DNA of 64,000 bases, taken from contig NZ_JASNWF010000002.1 of NCBI RefSeq assembly GCF_030283205.1, positions 186,001-250,000 on the forward strand, in the 5' to 3' direction. Within the stretch, counting starts at the first letter, position 1. Every line of letters begins with the position of its first letter. The position numbers and the translations under genes are program-made. Positions 34,327 to 42,763 of this stretch are shown piece by piece. Origin of the DNA: Actinomadura opuntiae (lineage in GTDB: Bacteria > Actinomycetota > Actinomycetes > Streptosporangiales > Streptosporangiaceae). The notes under the pieces are model-generated. The model had not been told where the DNA came from. It made no database searches and was given only the letters and a program-made list of their open reading frames with translations.

Positions 34327-35499
34327 CTAGGAGCACTTGCCCTTGTTGGTGAGTTCGCCGCCGCTGACCCTGTTGTCGCAGGCGACCGTGTTGCCGTCCG
34401 AGCCGAGGAAGATCCCGACGCCCTTGGCCCCGCCGAGGTCGATGACGTTGCGGCGGAAGACGTTGCCGGTTCCCCAGCCCTTGTACTCCTCGTGGGTCTG
34501 GAACCCGTCCTTGACGGTCCCGGTCCCGCGGTTGCCCTCGATGACGTAGCCGTTGCCCTTGGCGTCGACCCACGAGTCGTTCACGCCGCCCCCGGACAGC
34601 TGCGAGCCGTCGAAGACGTTCCCGACGAGCCGCCCGCCGGAGGTGCCCTCCTTGATGTCCACCGCCTCGGCGGTGGCGGTGATCCGGTTCCCGGCGACGA
34701 GGTTGGCGTCGCTGGTGTCCGGCTTGCCCTGGGTGAGCTGGCCCCAGTTGTTGTGCGACGAGCCCAGGTACACGCCCTCGCCGAAGCGCGGGTTGTGGCG
34801 GCCCGTGCGGGTGATGGTGTTGTACTGCACCGCGTTGCCGGTGCTGAAGTCGCGCAGGTGGATCGCCTCGTCGCCCACGTCGTGGACGTTCAGCCCCTGC
34901 ACGACCGTCCCGCTGGTGCCGTCGAGCATGACGCCCTTCTGGCTGCGCGTGACGGTGAAGCCGATCAGCCGCCAGTGGGCGGCGTTCTCCAGGTGGAAGC
35001 CGTAGCCCTTGGAGACGTCGCCGCCGTCCAGCACCGACTGCGGCGTCCCGCACACGAAGATCGGCTTGGCCTGGGTGCCGGACTTCTGGCTGGAGTACTG
35101 GCCCGCGTACCGGCCGGGCGCGAGCCGGATGACGTCGCCCGGCGCCGCCGTGTTCAGCTTCTCCTGCAACTGGACGGCACCGTGCACGGTCGCCGTCGCC
35201 TGCGGGCACGCGACCCGCCGGTACGAGGACGGCAGCGGCATCGCCGGCGCCGGCTGCCCGATCCCCGCGCCCGTCCCGGTGCCGGATCCGGACCCCGCTC
35301 CGGCGCCCGCCCCGGCCCCCGCGCCCGTGCCGGCGCCGGTCCCCGCGCCGGCGGGCGCGGGCCGCCCGGTGCCGGGGAACGGGTCGTCGCCGGCGGTGTT
35401 CTCCGACTTGCCGCCGCCCTGGGTGGCCAGCACGACCACCGCGCTCGTCGCGACGGCCCCCACGACCAGCACTCCCGCGAACTTCACATCGATCTTCAC
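34327..35499 (-). CDS. Membrane-anchored right-handed beta-helix protein (short type), copy 2
   Basis: 390 residues. N-terminal signal anchor MKIDVKFAGVLVVGAVATSA (single helix at about 8-26), then a Gly/Ala/Thr/Pro linker to about 85 with GTGAGTGAGAGAGA runs. The beta-helix follows: KGYGFHLENAAHWRLIGFTV, VHDVGDEAIHLRDFSTGNAV, EAVDIKEG, SWVDAKGNGYVIEGN, DGFQTHEEYKGWGTGN. The E-x-x-x-x-K in EAVDIK resembles the spacing of the catalytic Lys and its neighbouring Glu in PL6 lyases, but the match is not decisive. Close paralogue of the next gene. Role probably polymer cleavage or epimerisation outside the cell. Confidence 0.82.
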   Translation of the reverse strand: MKIDVKFAGVLVVGAVATSAVVVLATQGGGKSENTAGDDPFPGTGRPAPAGAGTGAGTGAGAGAGAGAGSGSGTGTGAGIGQPAPAMPLPSSYRRVACPQATATVHGAVQLQEKLNTAAPGDVIRLAPGRYAGQYSSQKSGTQAKPIFVCGTPQSVLDGGDVSKGYGFHLENAAHWRLIGFTVTRSQKGVMLDGTSGTVVQGLNVHDVGDEAIHLRDFSTGNAVQYNTITRTGRHNPRFGEGVYLGSSHNNWGQLTQGKPDTSDANLVAGNRITATAEAVDIKEGTSGGRLVGNVFDGSQLSGGGVNDSWVDAKGNGYVIEGNRGTGTVKDGFQTHEEYKGWGTGNVFRRNVIDLGGAKGVGIFLGSDGNTVACDNRVSGGELTNKGKCS

Positions 35500-35535
35500 C
35501 GGTCACCCCCGTCCCCGTTCACGCGCCCCCGCGCG

Positions 35536-36690
35536 TCAGGAGCACTTGCCCTTCTTGGTGAGCTGGCCGCCGTCGACCTTGTTGTTGCAGGCGATCGTGT
35601 TGCCGCCGACGGTGTCGTTGATCCCGACGCCCTTGCCGCCGCCGAGGTTGATCGTGTTGTTGCGGAAGGTGTTGCCGGTGCCCCAGCCCTTGATGATCTG
35701 GTGGACCTGGAAGCCGTCCGCGGGGGTGCCGGTGCCCTTGTTGCCCTCGATCAGGTAGCCGTTCCCCTTGACGTCCACCCACGAGTCGTTGTGCTTGTCG
35801 CCGCCGGTCTTCGACCCGTCGAACACGTTGTTGAGGATCTTGCCGCCCTTCGTGCCCTCCTTGATGTCGATCGCCTCGGCGGTCGCCCGGATCACGTTGC
35901 CGCGCACCACGTTGTTGTCGCTGTTGTCGATCTTGCCGCCGGAGACCGACTTGAAGTTGGACTGCGCGGTGCCGAGGTACACGCCCTCGCCGAACTTCTC
36001 GCGCCGCAGCCCGGTGTTGAAGATCTTGTTGTACTGGATCGTGTTGCCGGTGGAGAAGGCCCGCACGTGGATGGCCTCGTCGCCGATGTCGTGCACGGTC
36101 AGGCCCTGGATGATCGACCCGTTGGTGGTGTCGCCGACGACGCCCTTCTGGCTGTTCTGGATCGTGAAGCCGACCAGCCGCCAGTAGTTCGCCTTGTCCA
36201 GGTGGAAGCCGTAGCCCTTCTTCACGCCGCCGCCGTCGATGATCGACCCCTGCTCCCCGCACAGGAAGATCGGCTGCTGCTGCGTGCCGGACGCCGTCGC
36301 GACGAACTTGCCGCCGTACTTGCCGGGGTTCATCTTGATGACGTCGCCGGCCTGCGCGCCCTTCAGCGCCTGCTGGAGGGAGTTCGCGTCGCCGACGGTC
36401 TTGGTCGGCTTCGGGCAGTCCACCTTCCCGGCGCCGTCCGGGACGGGCAGCGTCAGCGGCGCGCCGGCCTGCGCGCCGCCGCCGGACCCGCCGTCCCCGT
36501 CGCCGGAGTCGCCCTGGTCGCCGCCCTGGTCGCCGCCGCCCTGCGGGACGGGGCTGATCTTGCCGTCGGAGGAGGTCTTCTTCGAGTCGCCGTCCCCGCC
36601 GCCCGTGGTGAAGATCAGCACCACCCCCGCCGCGACCAGCGCGCCGACCAGCAGGCCGATGATGAACTTGACATCGATCTTGATCGTCAT
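35536..36690 (-). CDS. Membrane-anchored right-handed beta-helix protein (short type), copy 1
   Basis: 384 residues. Signal anchor KIDVKFIIGLLVGALVAAGV, a Gly/Asp/Ser/Lys/Pro linker to about 100, then the same beta-helix: KGYGFHLDKANYWRLVGFTI, VHDIGDEAIHVRAFSTGNTI, EAIDIKEGTKGG, SWVDVKGNGYLIEGN, DGFQVHQIIKGWGTGNTFRN. AAGGAG lies 10 bases before ATG at 36690. It is a tandem duplicate of the downstream gene, both starting (M)xIKIDVKF/MKIDVKF. In this operon it should be a polymer-modifying enzyme held at the outer face of the membrane. Confidence 0.82.
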   Translation of the reverse strand: MTIKIDVKFIIGLLVGALVAAGVVLIFTTGGGDGDSKKTSSDGKISPVPQGGGDQGGDQGDSGDGDGGSGGGAQAGAPLTLPVPDGAGKVDCPKPTKTVGDANSLQQALKGAQAGDVIKMNPGKYGGKFVATASGTQQQPIFLCGEQGSIIDGGGVKKGYGFHLDKANYWRLVGFTIQNSQKGVVGDTTNGSIIQGLTVHDIGDEAIHVRAFSTGNTIQYNKIFNTGLRREKFGEGVYLGTAQSNFKSVSGGKIDNSDNNVVRGNVIRATAEAIDIKEGTKGGKILNNVFDGSKTGGDKHNDSWVDVKGNGYLIEGNKGTGTPADGFQVHQIIKGWGTGNTFRNNTINLGGGKGVGINDTVGGNTIACNNKVDGGQLTKKGKCS

Positions 36691-36747
36691 TGCCGAACTA
36701 CTCCTTGGAAGACCGCTCTGGTGCGTCGTGCCGCCGGGGGCACCGGG

Positions 36748-38760
36748 CTACCGCCCGGCGCGCGCACCGACCCGCCGACCGTCCTCGGAGGGGACGGTAT
36801 CGGCGCGGCGGAGCAGCCGCACGGGCCGTTCCTCGAGCTTGTCCTGCGCCGAGTACGGGTGGGCGCCGAGGCTGCCGATGCGCAGCCGGGTGCCCCGGGA
36901 CCGGAACATCGAGATGGCCACCAGCAGGAACACGCCGCCCCAGATGACGTTCAGCGGCTTGAAGATCCGCTTGAGCCAGGTCGTGAAGCCCGCGGTCTTG
37001 TGCCATCCCTTGATGTTGTTGTTCGCGTTCTGGTACTTGCCGGTCGCCCGGTCGAGGTCCATGACGCTCGTCCCGGCGCCGCTCAGCGTGTTGCCGGTGA
37101 TGACGGTGCCGGTGACGTTGCCGCGCAACGTCATCCCGTGCCGGTGCGCCGACTGCACCGTGTTGCCGTTGAAGGTGCCGTTGGCGTCCCGGAGGTACAG
37201 CGCCGTCTCGCCGCCGCTGACCACGTTGCCGGACACCGTCGCGGCCGCCATGCCGTCGCGCACGACGATGCCCTGCCGGGCGAAGCCCTTGATCTGGTTC
37301 CCGGCGATCTGGATCCGGGTGCCCTTCTCGCGCGCCACGATCCCCATGTCGCCGCCGGTGATCTGGCTGTTCTGCACGGCGACGCCGGTGCCGCCGAGCA
37401 GTTCGACCCCGTACCGCCGGTTGTTCCTGGCGGTGCTGCTGCTCACCAGGTTGTTGCCGAAGCTGGTGATCGCCTCGCCGGACGCCGACGGGCCCTCGGC
37501 GAGCGGCTCGCCGTTCAGCGTGAACCCGTTGCCGCCGTTGCGGTTGGACGCGCAGTTGGTGACCCGGACGCCCTCGGTCCCGCGCGACAGCACGAAGCCG
37601 TCCCCGCGGCTGGCGGTGACCGTGGTGTTCTCGATCGTGGCGTTCTTGGCGAACCGGTGCAGCAGCACCCCGTCCACCAGGCTGTCGCGGATGTCGGTGT
37701 TGGTGATCTGCACCTGGTTCGACGCGGTGACGAACACCCCGTAGGCGTCGCCGTCCACGCTGGAGTGGTCGATCGTCCCGCTGACCAGGCTCGCCGTCGG
37801 CACCTCGAACGTGCCGCCCTTGCCCGCGCCGCCCGCCGGGGTGACCTGCACCCGCTGCCGGTCGCCCTGCGTCGCCTCGCGCTTGCCGTCGGGCAGCACC
37901 ACCGCGTGCGGCGGGCCGCCCTGCGACAGCTCGGCGGCGGAGTCGGGGCGGTCCGAGCCGGTCAGCGCGACGCCGCCGGTCCGGCCGCTCCAGAACCCGA
38001 GGTCGGACACCTGCGTGTACTTCATCTCGAAGGTGCCGCCGATCGCGCGGATGTAGGCGCGGCCGTCGGCGACCTGCGTGTCGGGCTTGTTGGTGTCGTC
38101 GTTCCAGCTGGTGAACCGCACCGGGTTCTGCGCCGACCCGTTGAACCGGACGGTGCCGCCCGCGCTGACAATCGAGGCGAACGAGCCGGGCACGCTGCGC
38201 ATCCGGATCGTCAGCGGCCCCGTCGAGCTCTGCAGGATCAGCTTGCCGCCCGCCGCGACCATGATGTTGACGCTGAGCAGGTAGGAGCCGTCGCTCTGCT
38301 TCTGGAAGTCCTGCCCGGCCAGCTTCTGCAGCTCGGAGACGTAGTAGGGCTCGCGGCGCTGCGGGAGCATCAGCGTGCGGCCGTTGGCGGAGGCCAGCAC
38401 CCGCGGGATGCGGGCCGCGGCCGCGGCCGCGCCGCCGCCCGCCAGGTCGGACTCCTGCTTGGCGCGGATCTGCATGACCCGCAGGTCCTCCTGGTCGACC
38501 AGCGTCGACTGCTGCCGCGCCGCGCTCGTCGACACGTCGTTGACGGCCGGCAGCCCGCCGTCGTTCTGGGCGTGGACGCGCCAGGCGTAGGTGCCGCCGC
38601 CCGCGAGGCCGAGCACGAGCAGCGTCGTGACGACCTTGCCGGCACCGCCCTTGCGCTTCGCCGGTGCGGCGCCGTGCCGCGGCCCGGACGGCCCGGACGG
38701 CTCGGCCGGAGCCGGGGCGGGACCCGGATTCGGAGTCTGGTTCGGATGCGGCCCGCTCAT
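36748..38760 (-). CDS. Membrane-anchored beta-helix protein, long type (copy 2)
   Basis: 670 residues. A Pro-rich cytoplasmic N-terminus leads into a helix at about 43-60 (VVTTLLVLGLAGGGTYAW). The beta-helix (about 150-580) has tandem strands such as RVTNCASNRNGGNGFTLNGE and VQITNTDIRDSLVDGVLLHR. A C-terminal helix at about 599-619 (NVIWGGVFLLVAISMF) is followed by an arginine-rich tail with RIGSLGAHPYSAQDKLEERP. The segment LVDQEDLRVMQIR and the tail are shared with the upstream paralogue. ATG at 38760 is 1 base after the previous stop. Confidence 0.83.
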   Translation of the reverse strand: MSGPHPNQTPNPGPAPAPAEPSGPSGPRHGAAPAKRKGGAGKVVTTLLVLGLAGGGTYAWRVHAQNDGGLPAVNDVSTSAARQQSTLVDQEDLRVMQIRAKQESDLAGGGAAAAAARIPRVLASANGRTLMLPQRREPYYVSELQKLAGQDFQKQSDGSYLLSVNIMVAAGGKLILQSSTGPLTIRMRSVPGSFASIVSAGGTVRFNGSAQNPVRFTSWNDDTNKPDTQVADGRAYIRAIGGTFEMKYTQVSDLGFWSGRTGGVALTGSDRPDSAAELSQGGPPHAVVLPDGKREATQGDRQRVQVTPAGGAGKGGTFEVPTASLVSGTIDHSSVDGDAYGVFVTASNQVQITNTDIRDSLVDGVLLHRFAKNATIENTTVTASRGDGFVLSRGTEGVRVTNCASNRNGGNGFTLNGEPLAEGPSASGEAITSFGNNLVSSSTARNNRRYGVELLGGTGVAVQNSQITGGDMGIVAREKGTRIQIAGNQIKGFARQGIVVRDGMAAATVSGNVVSGGETALYLRDANGTFNGNTVQSAHRHGMTLRGNVTGTVITGNTLSGAGTSVMDLDRATGKYQNANNNIKGWHKTAGFTTWLKRIFKPLNVIWGGVFLLVAISMFRSRGTRLRIGSLGAHPYSAQDKLEERPVRLLRRADTVPSEDGRRVGARAGR

Positions 38761-38761
38761 G

Positions 38762-40987
38762 TCAGACCCCCTTCCGTTGCGGCTGCTGGACGCCGCCGCG
38801 CGGCGTCGGATGCGGCGGCGTCGCCGGCGGCGGCACCGGGCGCGGGCCGGTCGTCTGCGACGAGTGCGGCGCGACCGGCTGCGGCCCGTGCTGCGGCACC
38901 GAGGGGCGGCGCACGTTCCCGGGCACCGTCGGCGACGCCGACGGCCCGCCGGGCGGCGGCGCCACGTGCCGGCCGGCGACCGGCTGCCCCGGCACCGGCG
39001 CGCCGAGCGGGGTCCCGCCGAGGCCCGCGCCGGCGCCCGCCATCGCGGGCGCGCCCGGCATCGGGCCGGGCATCGGCCCGGGGCGCGCCGGCATCGGCCG
39101 CGGCTGCGGCTGCGCCGAGCGGCGCGGCAGGCTCCACACCTGCCGCTTCTCCAGCGGCTGCTGGAGCGTGTACGGGTGCAACCCGAGCCGGCCGATGCGC
39201 TGCCGGTCGTTGCGGGCCCGGATCATCGAGAAGATGACGACCGCGAACACGCACGTCCAGATGACGTTCAGCGGCGTCAGGTACCGCTGGATCTTCATCC
39301 ACAGCGACGCGGTGTCGTGCCAGCCGTCGTCGTTGTTGTCCTCCTTGGTCACCTTCCCGTGTGAGCGGGACGTGCTGACCGCGCTGGTGCCCGAGCCGCT
39401 GAGGGTGTTGTCGCGGATCTCCGAGCCGCCCGCCGCGCCGACCAGCGAGATGCCGTGCGCGGTCGAGCCCTTGATGGTGTTGCCGAGCAGGGTCGCCGAG
39501 GAGCCGCGCATGTAGATGCCGGTGCGGGCGCCGTCGACGGTGTTGCCCGCCAGGTTCGCGTCCTTCACCCCGTCGCGCAGCGAGATCCCCTGACGGACCT
39601 GCCCGGTCAGCTGGTTGCCGGAGATCTGCACGTTGGTCGCGGCGTCCCGCACGACGATGCCCATGTCGCCGCCGATGACCTTGCTGTTCTGCACCGACAG
39701 CTTGTCGCCGCCGAGCAGCTCGATGCCGTAGTGGCCGTTGTTCTTGGCGAGGCTGTTGTTGATGGAGCTGTCGCCGAAGCTCTCCAGCGACTCGCCGGAC
39801 GCCGAGGGGCCGTCGGCGAGCGCCCTGCCGTTCAGGGTGAAGCCGTCGTGGCCGTTCTTCTCCGCGGTGCAGTTGGTGACGCGGATCTTCTCGGTGGCCC
39901 GCGACAGCACGAACCCGTCGCCCCGGCTGCCCCGCACCGTCGTGTTGGCGATCGTGGCGTTCTTGGCGAACCGGTGCATGACCAGCCCGTTCACCAGGCT
40001 GTTCAGGATCGCGTTGCCGCTGATCTGCGTCTGGTTGGAGCCCGACACGAACAGCCCGAACGCGTCCCCGGTGATCGTGGAGTTGCTGATCGAGCCGGTG
40101 ACCAGGTCGGCCGCCGGGACGTGCGTCGCGGTGCCGCCCGGCTTCTCGGTCTCGATGTCGCCGGGACCGCCGCCGGTGTTGCCGCCGTTCTGCTGCTGCT
40201 CCTGCCGCTTCTTCTTGGCGGCGTGCCGCTGCTCCTTGTTCAGGTGCTTGGTGGCGCTGGACGGGCGGTCGGTGCCGGTCAGCGCGATGCCGCCGGTCCG
40301 GCCGCTCCAGAACCCGAGGTCGCCGACCTTGGTGTAGTCCATCTTGAACTCGCCGCCGACCGCCCGGATGTAGGCGCGGCCGTCGGCGACCTGCCGGTCC
40401 GGGGCGTTCAGGCGCGGGTTCCAGCTGGTGATCTGCACCGGGTTGCGCTGGGTGCCCTTGATCTGGATGGTGCCGCCGAAGCTGACGATGGAGCTGAACG
40501 CCCCGGGCAGGCTGCCCATCCGCAGCACCAGCGGGCCCGTCCCGCTGGCCAGCAGCAGCTTCGCCCCGTCGGCCACGAACACGTGGATGCCGAGCAGGTA
40601 CGAGCCGTCCCCCTGGCGCCGGAAGTACTGACCGCCGTACTTGGCGAGGTCGGCGACGGTGTAGGGGCGGCCGTTGCCCGTCGCCGGCAGGACGAGCGTC
40701 TTGCCCTGCGCGGAGCCGAAGACCTGCGGACGCTTCCACTGCGCGGTCGCGGCCCCGCCGATCTGCAGGATCGCCGCGAGCACGGACCGCGTCTGCATGA
40801 TCCGCTGGTCCTCCTGGTCGACCAGCGCGGCCTGCCGGTCGGCGTCGGCGGCGGGGTCGGCGTGCGCGCGCGGCGCGGGCGTCCCGGGCAGCAGCCCGAG
40901 CGGGACGAGCCCCAGGGCCGCGGCCGCCGCGGCCAGCGCGGTACGCCGCCCGGCCGCGCTCGGCGGGCGGAGGGTGCGTCGCCTCAC
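38762..40987 (-). CDS. Membrane-anchored beta-helix protein, long type (copy 1)
   Basis: 741 residues. An N-terminal signal peptide (ALAAAAAALGLVPLGLLPG, AHA cleavage near 42) sends the protein out. It has LVDQEDQRIMQTR near the mature start, a beta-helix region at about 120-560 with many GN/DN strand turns, then a C-terminal helix at about 570-589 (LNVIWTCVFAVVIFSMI) and a long Pro/Arg-rich cytoplasmic tail. RIGRLGLHPYTLQQPLEKRQ after the helix matches the paralogue. GTG at 40987 lies 1 base past the glycosyltransferase stop. A C-terminal tail on the cytoplasmic side could touch the synthase. Confidence 0.83.
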   Translation of the reverse strand: MRRRTLRPPSAAGRRTALAAAAAALGLVPLGLLPGTPAPRAHADPAADADRQAALVDQEDQRIMQTRSVLAAILQIGGAATAQWKRPQVFGSAQGKTLVLPATGNGRPYTVADLAKYGGQYFRRQGDGSYLLGIHVFVADGAKLLLASGTGPLVLRMGSLPGAFSSIVSFGGTIQIKGTQRNPVQITSWNPRLNAPDRQVADGRAYIRAVGGEFKMDYTKVGDLGFWSGRTGGIALTGTDRPSSATKHLNKEQRHAAKKKRQEQQQNGGNTGGGPGDIETEKPGGTATHVPAADLVTGSISNSTITGDAFGLFVSGSNQTQISGNAILNSLVNGLVMHRFAKNATIANTTVRGSRGDGFVLSRATEKIRVTNCTAEKNGHDGFTLNGRALADGPSASGESLESFGDSSINNSLAKNNGHYGIELLGGDKLSVQNSKVIGGDMGIVVRDAATNVQISGNQLTGQVRQGISLRDGVKDANLAGNTVDGARTGIYMRGSSATLLGNTIKGSTAHGISLVGAAGGSEIRDNTLSGSGTSAVSTSRSHGKVTKEDNNDDGWHDTASLWMKIQRYLTPLNVIWTCVFAVVIFSMIRARNDRQRIGRLGLHPYTLQQPLEKRQVWSLPRRSAQPQPRPMPARPGPMPGPMPGAPAMAGAGAGLGGTPLGAPVPGQPVAGRHVAPPPGGPSASPTVPGNVRRPSVPQHGPQPVAPHSSQTTGPRPVPPPATPPHPTPRGGVQQPQRKGV

Positions 40988-40988
40988 C

Positions 40989-42257
40989 TCAGCCCACTCC
41001 CTGGAGCGAGCTCGCGCTCTGCCCGGCGCCGCCGACCTGGTCGGAGGTGCGGGTCAGCCAGCCCTGCTTGTTCATCGTGACGAACGCGTACAGCTTGATC
41101 GGCAGCGAGATGCCGATGACCACCAGCACGGTCAGCGGCAGCAGCAGGATCTCGCCGGGGTGCCGCTTGAGGTGCGACCAGCCGCGGACGCCGCGGCCGA
41201 GCAGCACCCAGCCGAGCGCGAGCGTGATGCCGACCGGGTTGAGGTTGTCGGCGATCCGGCTGAAGATCAGGTAGCCGAGGGTGACCGCCATCGTGACCGG
41301 GGTCAGCAGGATCTGCAGCACGGTGACCTTGGTGACGAACGGCGTCTTCCACAGCCAGCCCTTCCACAGGGCGGTGAGGTAGCAGCGGTAGGAGTTGCGG
41401 CTCCACCGGATGCGCTGCTTGAAGAAGGCCCGGAAGGAGTCGGGGAACATCGAGATCGCGCGCGCCGACGACTGGTGCACGGTCTTGTAGCCCTGCGACA
41501 GGGTGAGCCAGGTGAGCCGGCCGTCGTCGCCGGCGATGCAGCGGCGGCCGAGGAAGAACTCGTTCTCCAGGTTCTCCACCACCGGCAGGATCACCGAGCG
41601 GCGGTAGGCGGCGGTGCGGCCGGACAGGCAGGCGACGCCGCCCTTGGAGCCCATCGCCGGGACGTAGTCGTAGTAGCGCAGGTTGACCAGCCAGTCGGCG
41701 ACGCGGCGCCAGACGCTGGTGGTGCGCTGGTAGACGTTCTGCTGGGTGCCGACGCCGCCTACCTGCGGGTCCTCGAACGGCATCTGCACCGCGTCGAGCA
41801 GGCCGGGCTGCCACCACGTGTCGGAGTCGGCGAACACGATGACCTCGCCGCGGGCGGCGCGGATGCCGACGCCGAGCGCGGAGCGCTTGCCGGAGTGCTC
41901 GTAGACGAGCACGTGCAGCCGCGGGTCGGTGACCTGGGCGAGGCGCCGGTGCCCCTCGGTGTCGCCGACGTCGATCACGATGATGACCTCGCTGGGGTTC
42001 TGGGCGAGCCAGCTCTCCAGGCAGCGGACGAGGATCTCGGGGTCCTCGCGGTAGGAGGGGACCACGACCGAGACGGTCGTCCGGAAGTTGTTGACCACCG
42101 GCTTGTCCATGCGCGACAGGATCACCCGGTAGAGCCACAGCCCCCAGACGAGCAGCCCGGCGAAGCCCAGCGGAACGAACTTCCGCCAGTCGCCCCCGGC
42201 CGTCGCCCCCGCGACCGAACTCCAGGCGTCACTCAGCCACCCCGTGACAGACGACAA
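40989..42257 (-). CDS. Membrane glycosyltransferase 2, hyaluronan/cellulose-synthase type
   Basis: 422 residues. An N-terminal membrane helix (about 28-46) leads to a GT2 domain: VSVVVPSYREDPEIL, IDVGDTEG, the metal-binding DSD at 144-146 (VFADSDTWW), GDDGRLT at 243-249 in place of GEDRxLT, and QRIRW at 281-285 (the QxxRW motif of processive synthases). At least three C-terminal helices follow (VLQILLTPVTMAVTLGYLIF and others), forming the pore. This is the processive membrane synthase that polymerises and extrudes a polysaccharide. The start is TTG at 42257. Operon partners argue for a glucuronate-containing polymer. Confidence 0.93.
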   Translation of the reverse strand: MSSVTGWLSDAWSSVAGATAGGDWRKFVPLGFAGLLVWGLWLYRVILSRMDKPVVNNFRTTVSVVVPSYREDPEILVRCLESWLAQNPSEVIIVIDVGDTEGHRRLAQVTDPRLHVLVYEHSGKRSALGVGIRAARGEVIVFADSDTWWQPGLLDAVQMPFEDPQVGGVGTQQNVYQRTTSVWRRVADWLVNLRYYDYVPAMGSKGGVACLSGRTAAYRRSVILPVVENLENEFFLGRRCIAGDDGRLTWLTLSQGYKTVHQSSARAISMFPDSFRAFFKQRIRWSRNSYRCYLTALWKGWLWKTPFVTKVTVLQILLTPVTMAVTLGYLIFSRIADNLNPVGITLALGWVLLGRGVRGWSHLKRHPGEILLLPLTVLVVIGISLPIKLYAFVTMNKQGWLTRTSDQVGGAGQSASSLQGVG

Positions 42258-42587
42258 AACAGGTCCTCTCTCTCCCGTGGCATCGGGAGCCTCTGCCGGC
42301 TCTTGCGACCCCGTGCCACCTCAAGTAAGAGTGAGCAGACCAGCAAATGGTTCATCTTTGCCAGATGCGGCCACAGATGTCGGTTTGGCGGTGGCCTTTA
42401 TCGGTTTGCCGGGAATGTCGTCAAGGGGCGGCCGGGAATCGTTCGCCAACCGATGTGGCGGCAACGTCCCGGACGCGCGGCCGTCGCGCTTCGGAAACAC
42501 CCAACCGAGAGTTATCTGTCGTGTATAGGGCTAAAAGTCTGAAAGATGGCTGTTTGTCCGGTTTTCTCTACGCACCAGTAACCACCG

Positions 42588-42603
42588 TGTGATTCGCATC
42601 ACG
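42588..42603. promoter_or_regulatory. CRP-like binding site
   Basis: TGTGATTCGCATCACG matches TGTGA-N6-TCACA except in the last base. It is the best match to a cAMP-receptor-protein or GlxR-type site seen in the window. It lies 331 bases before the exopolysaccharide operon and 160 bases before the dehydrogenase gene and may serve either. Confidence 0.55.
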
Positions 42604-42672
42604 TTTAGTGCGCGACGGTGGCATTCCTGTGGCCTGGGTCCCGCGAACGGGCCGCTTTCGGGGTGGTCGGCA

Positions 42673-42715
42673 CTGGTTACCAGCGGGTAGCATGAGGTCG
42701 AGTTACTGACCAGTA
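42673..42715 (+). promoter_or_regulatory. Two palindromes before fadE5, candidate TetR/FadR operators
   Basis: CTGGTTACCAG (42673-42683) is a perfect 5-bp arm repeat around one base. TACTGACCAGTA (42704-42715) is a perfect 5-bp arm repeat around two bases, ending 48 bases before the ATG. The core CTGxxACCAG/ACCAGT sequence recurs in both. Such sites before acyl-CoA dehydrogenases usually bind TetR-type fatty-acid repressors. Confidence 0.55.
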
Positions 42716-42763
42716 GACGTGTGCGGGGCCGTCCTGGCGCCGCCGGACCAGACGGAGTCTCGA

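Larger units (their letters stand above)
42258..42763. other. Divergent intergenic region with CRP-like site and palindromes
   Basis: 506 bases between the exopolysaccharide operon and the acyl-CoA dehydrogenase. It holds a CRP-like site at 42588-42603 and two short palindromes near the dehydrogenase start at 42673-42683 and 42704-42715. I see no RNA motif or ORF that I can support in the rest. The GC content falls in the middle, consistent with promoters for both sides. Confidence 0.6.

Noticed and set aside
32890-39237. Very long plus-strand open frame across the exopolysaccharide operon
   Set aside because: Antisense of real genes; composition (V/R/D/G/H-rich) follows GC-biased third positions and no domain is visible.
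34327-40987. AlgG-type mannuronan epimerase identity for the beta-helix proteins
   Set aside because: The DPH catalytic motif was looked for and not seen, so epimerase is one option and not a call.
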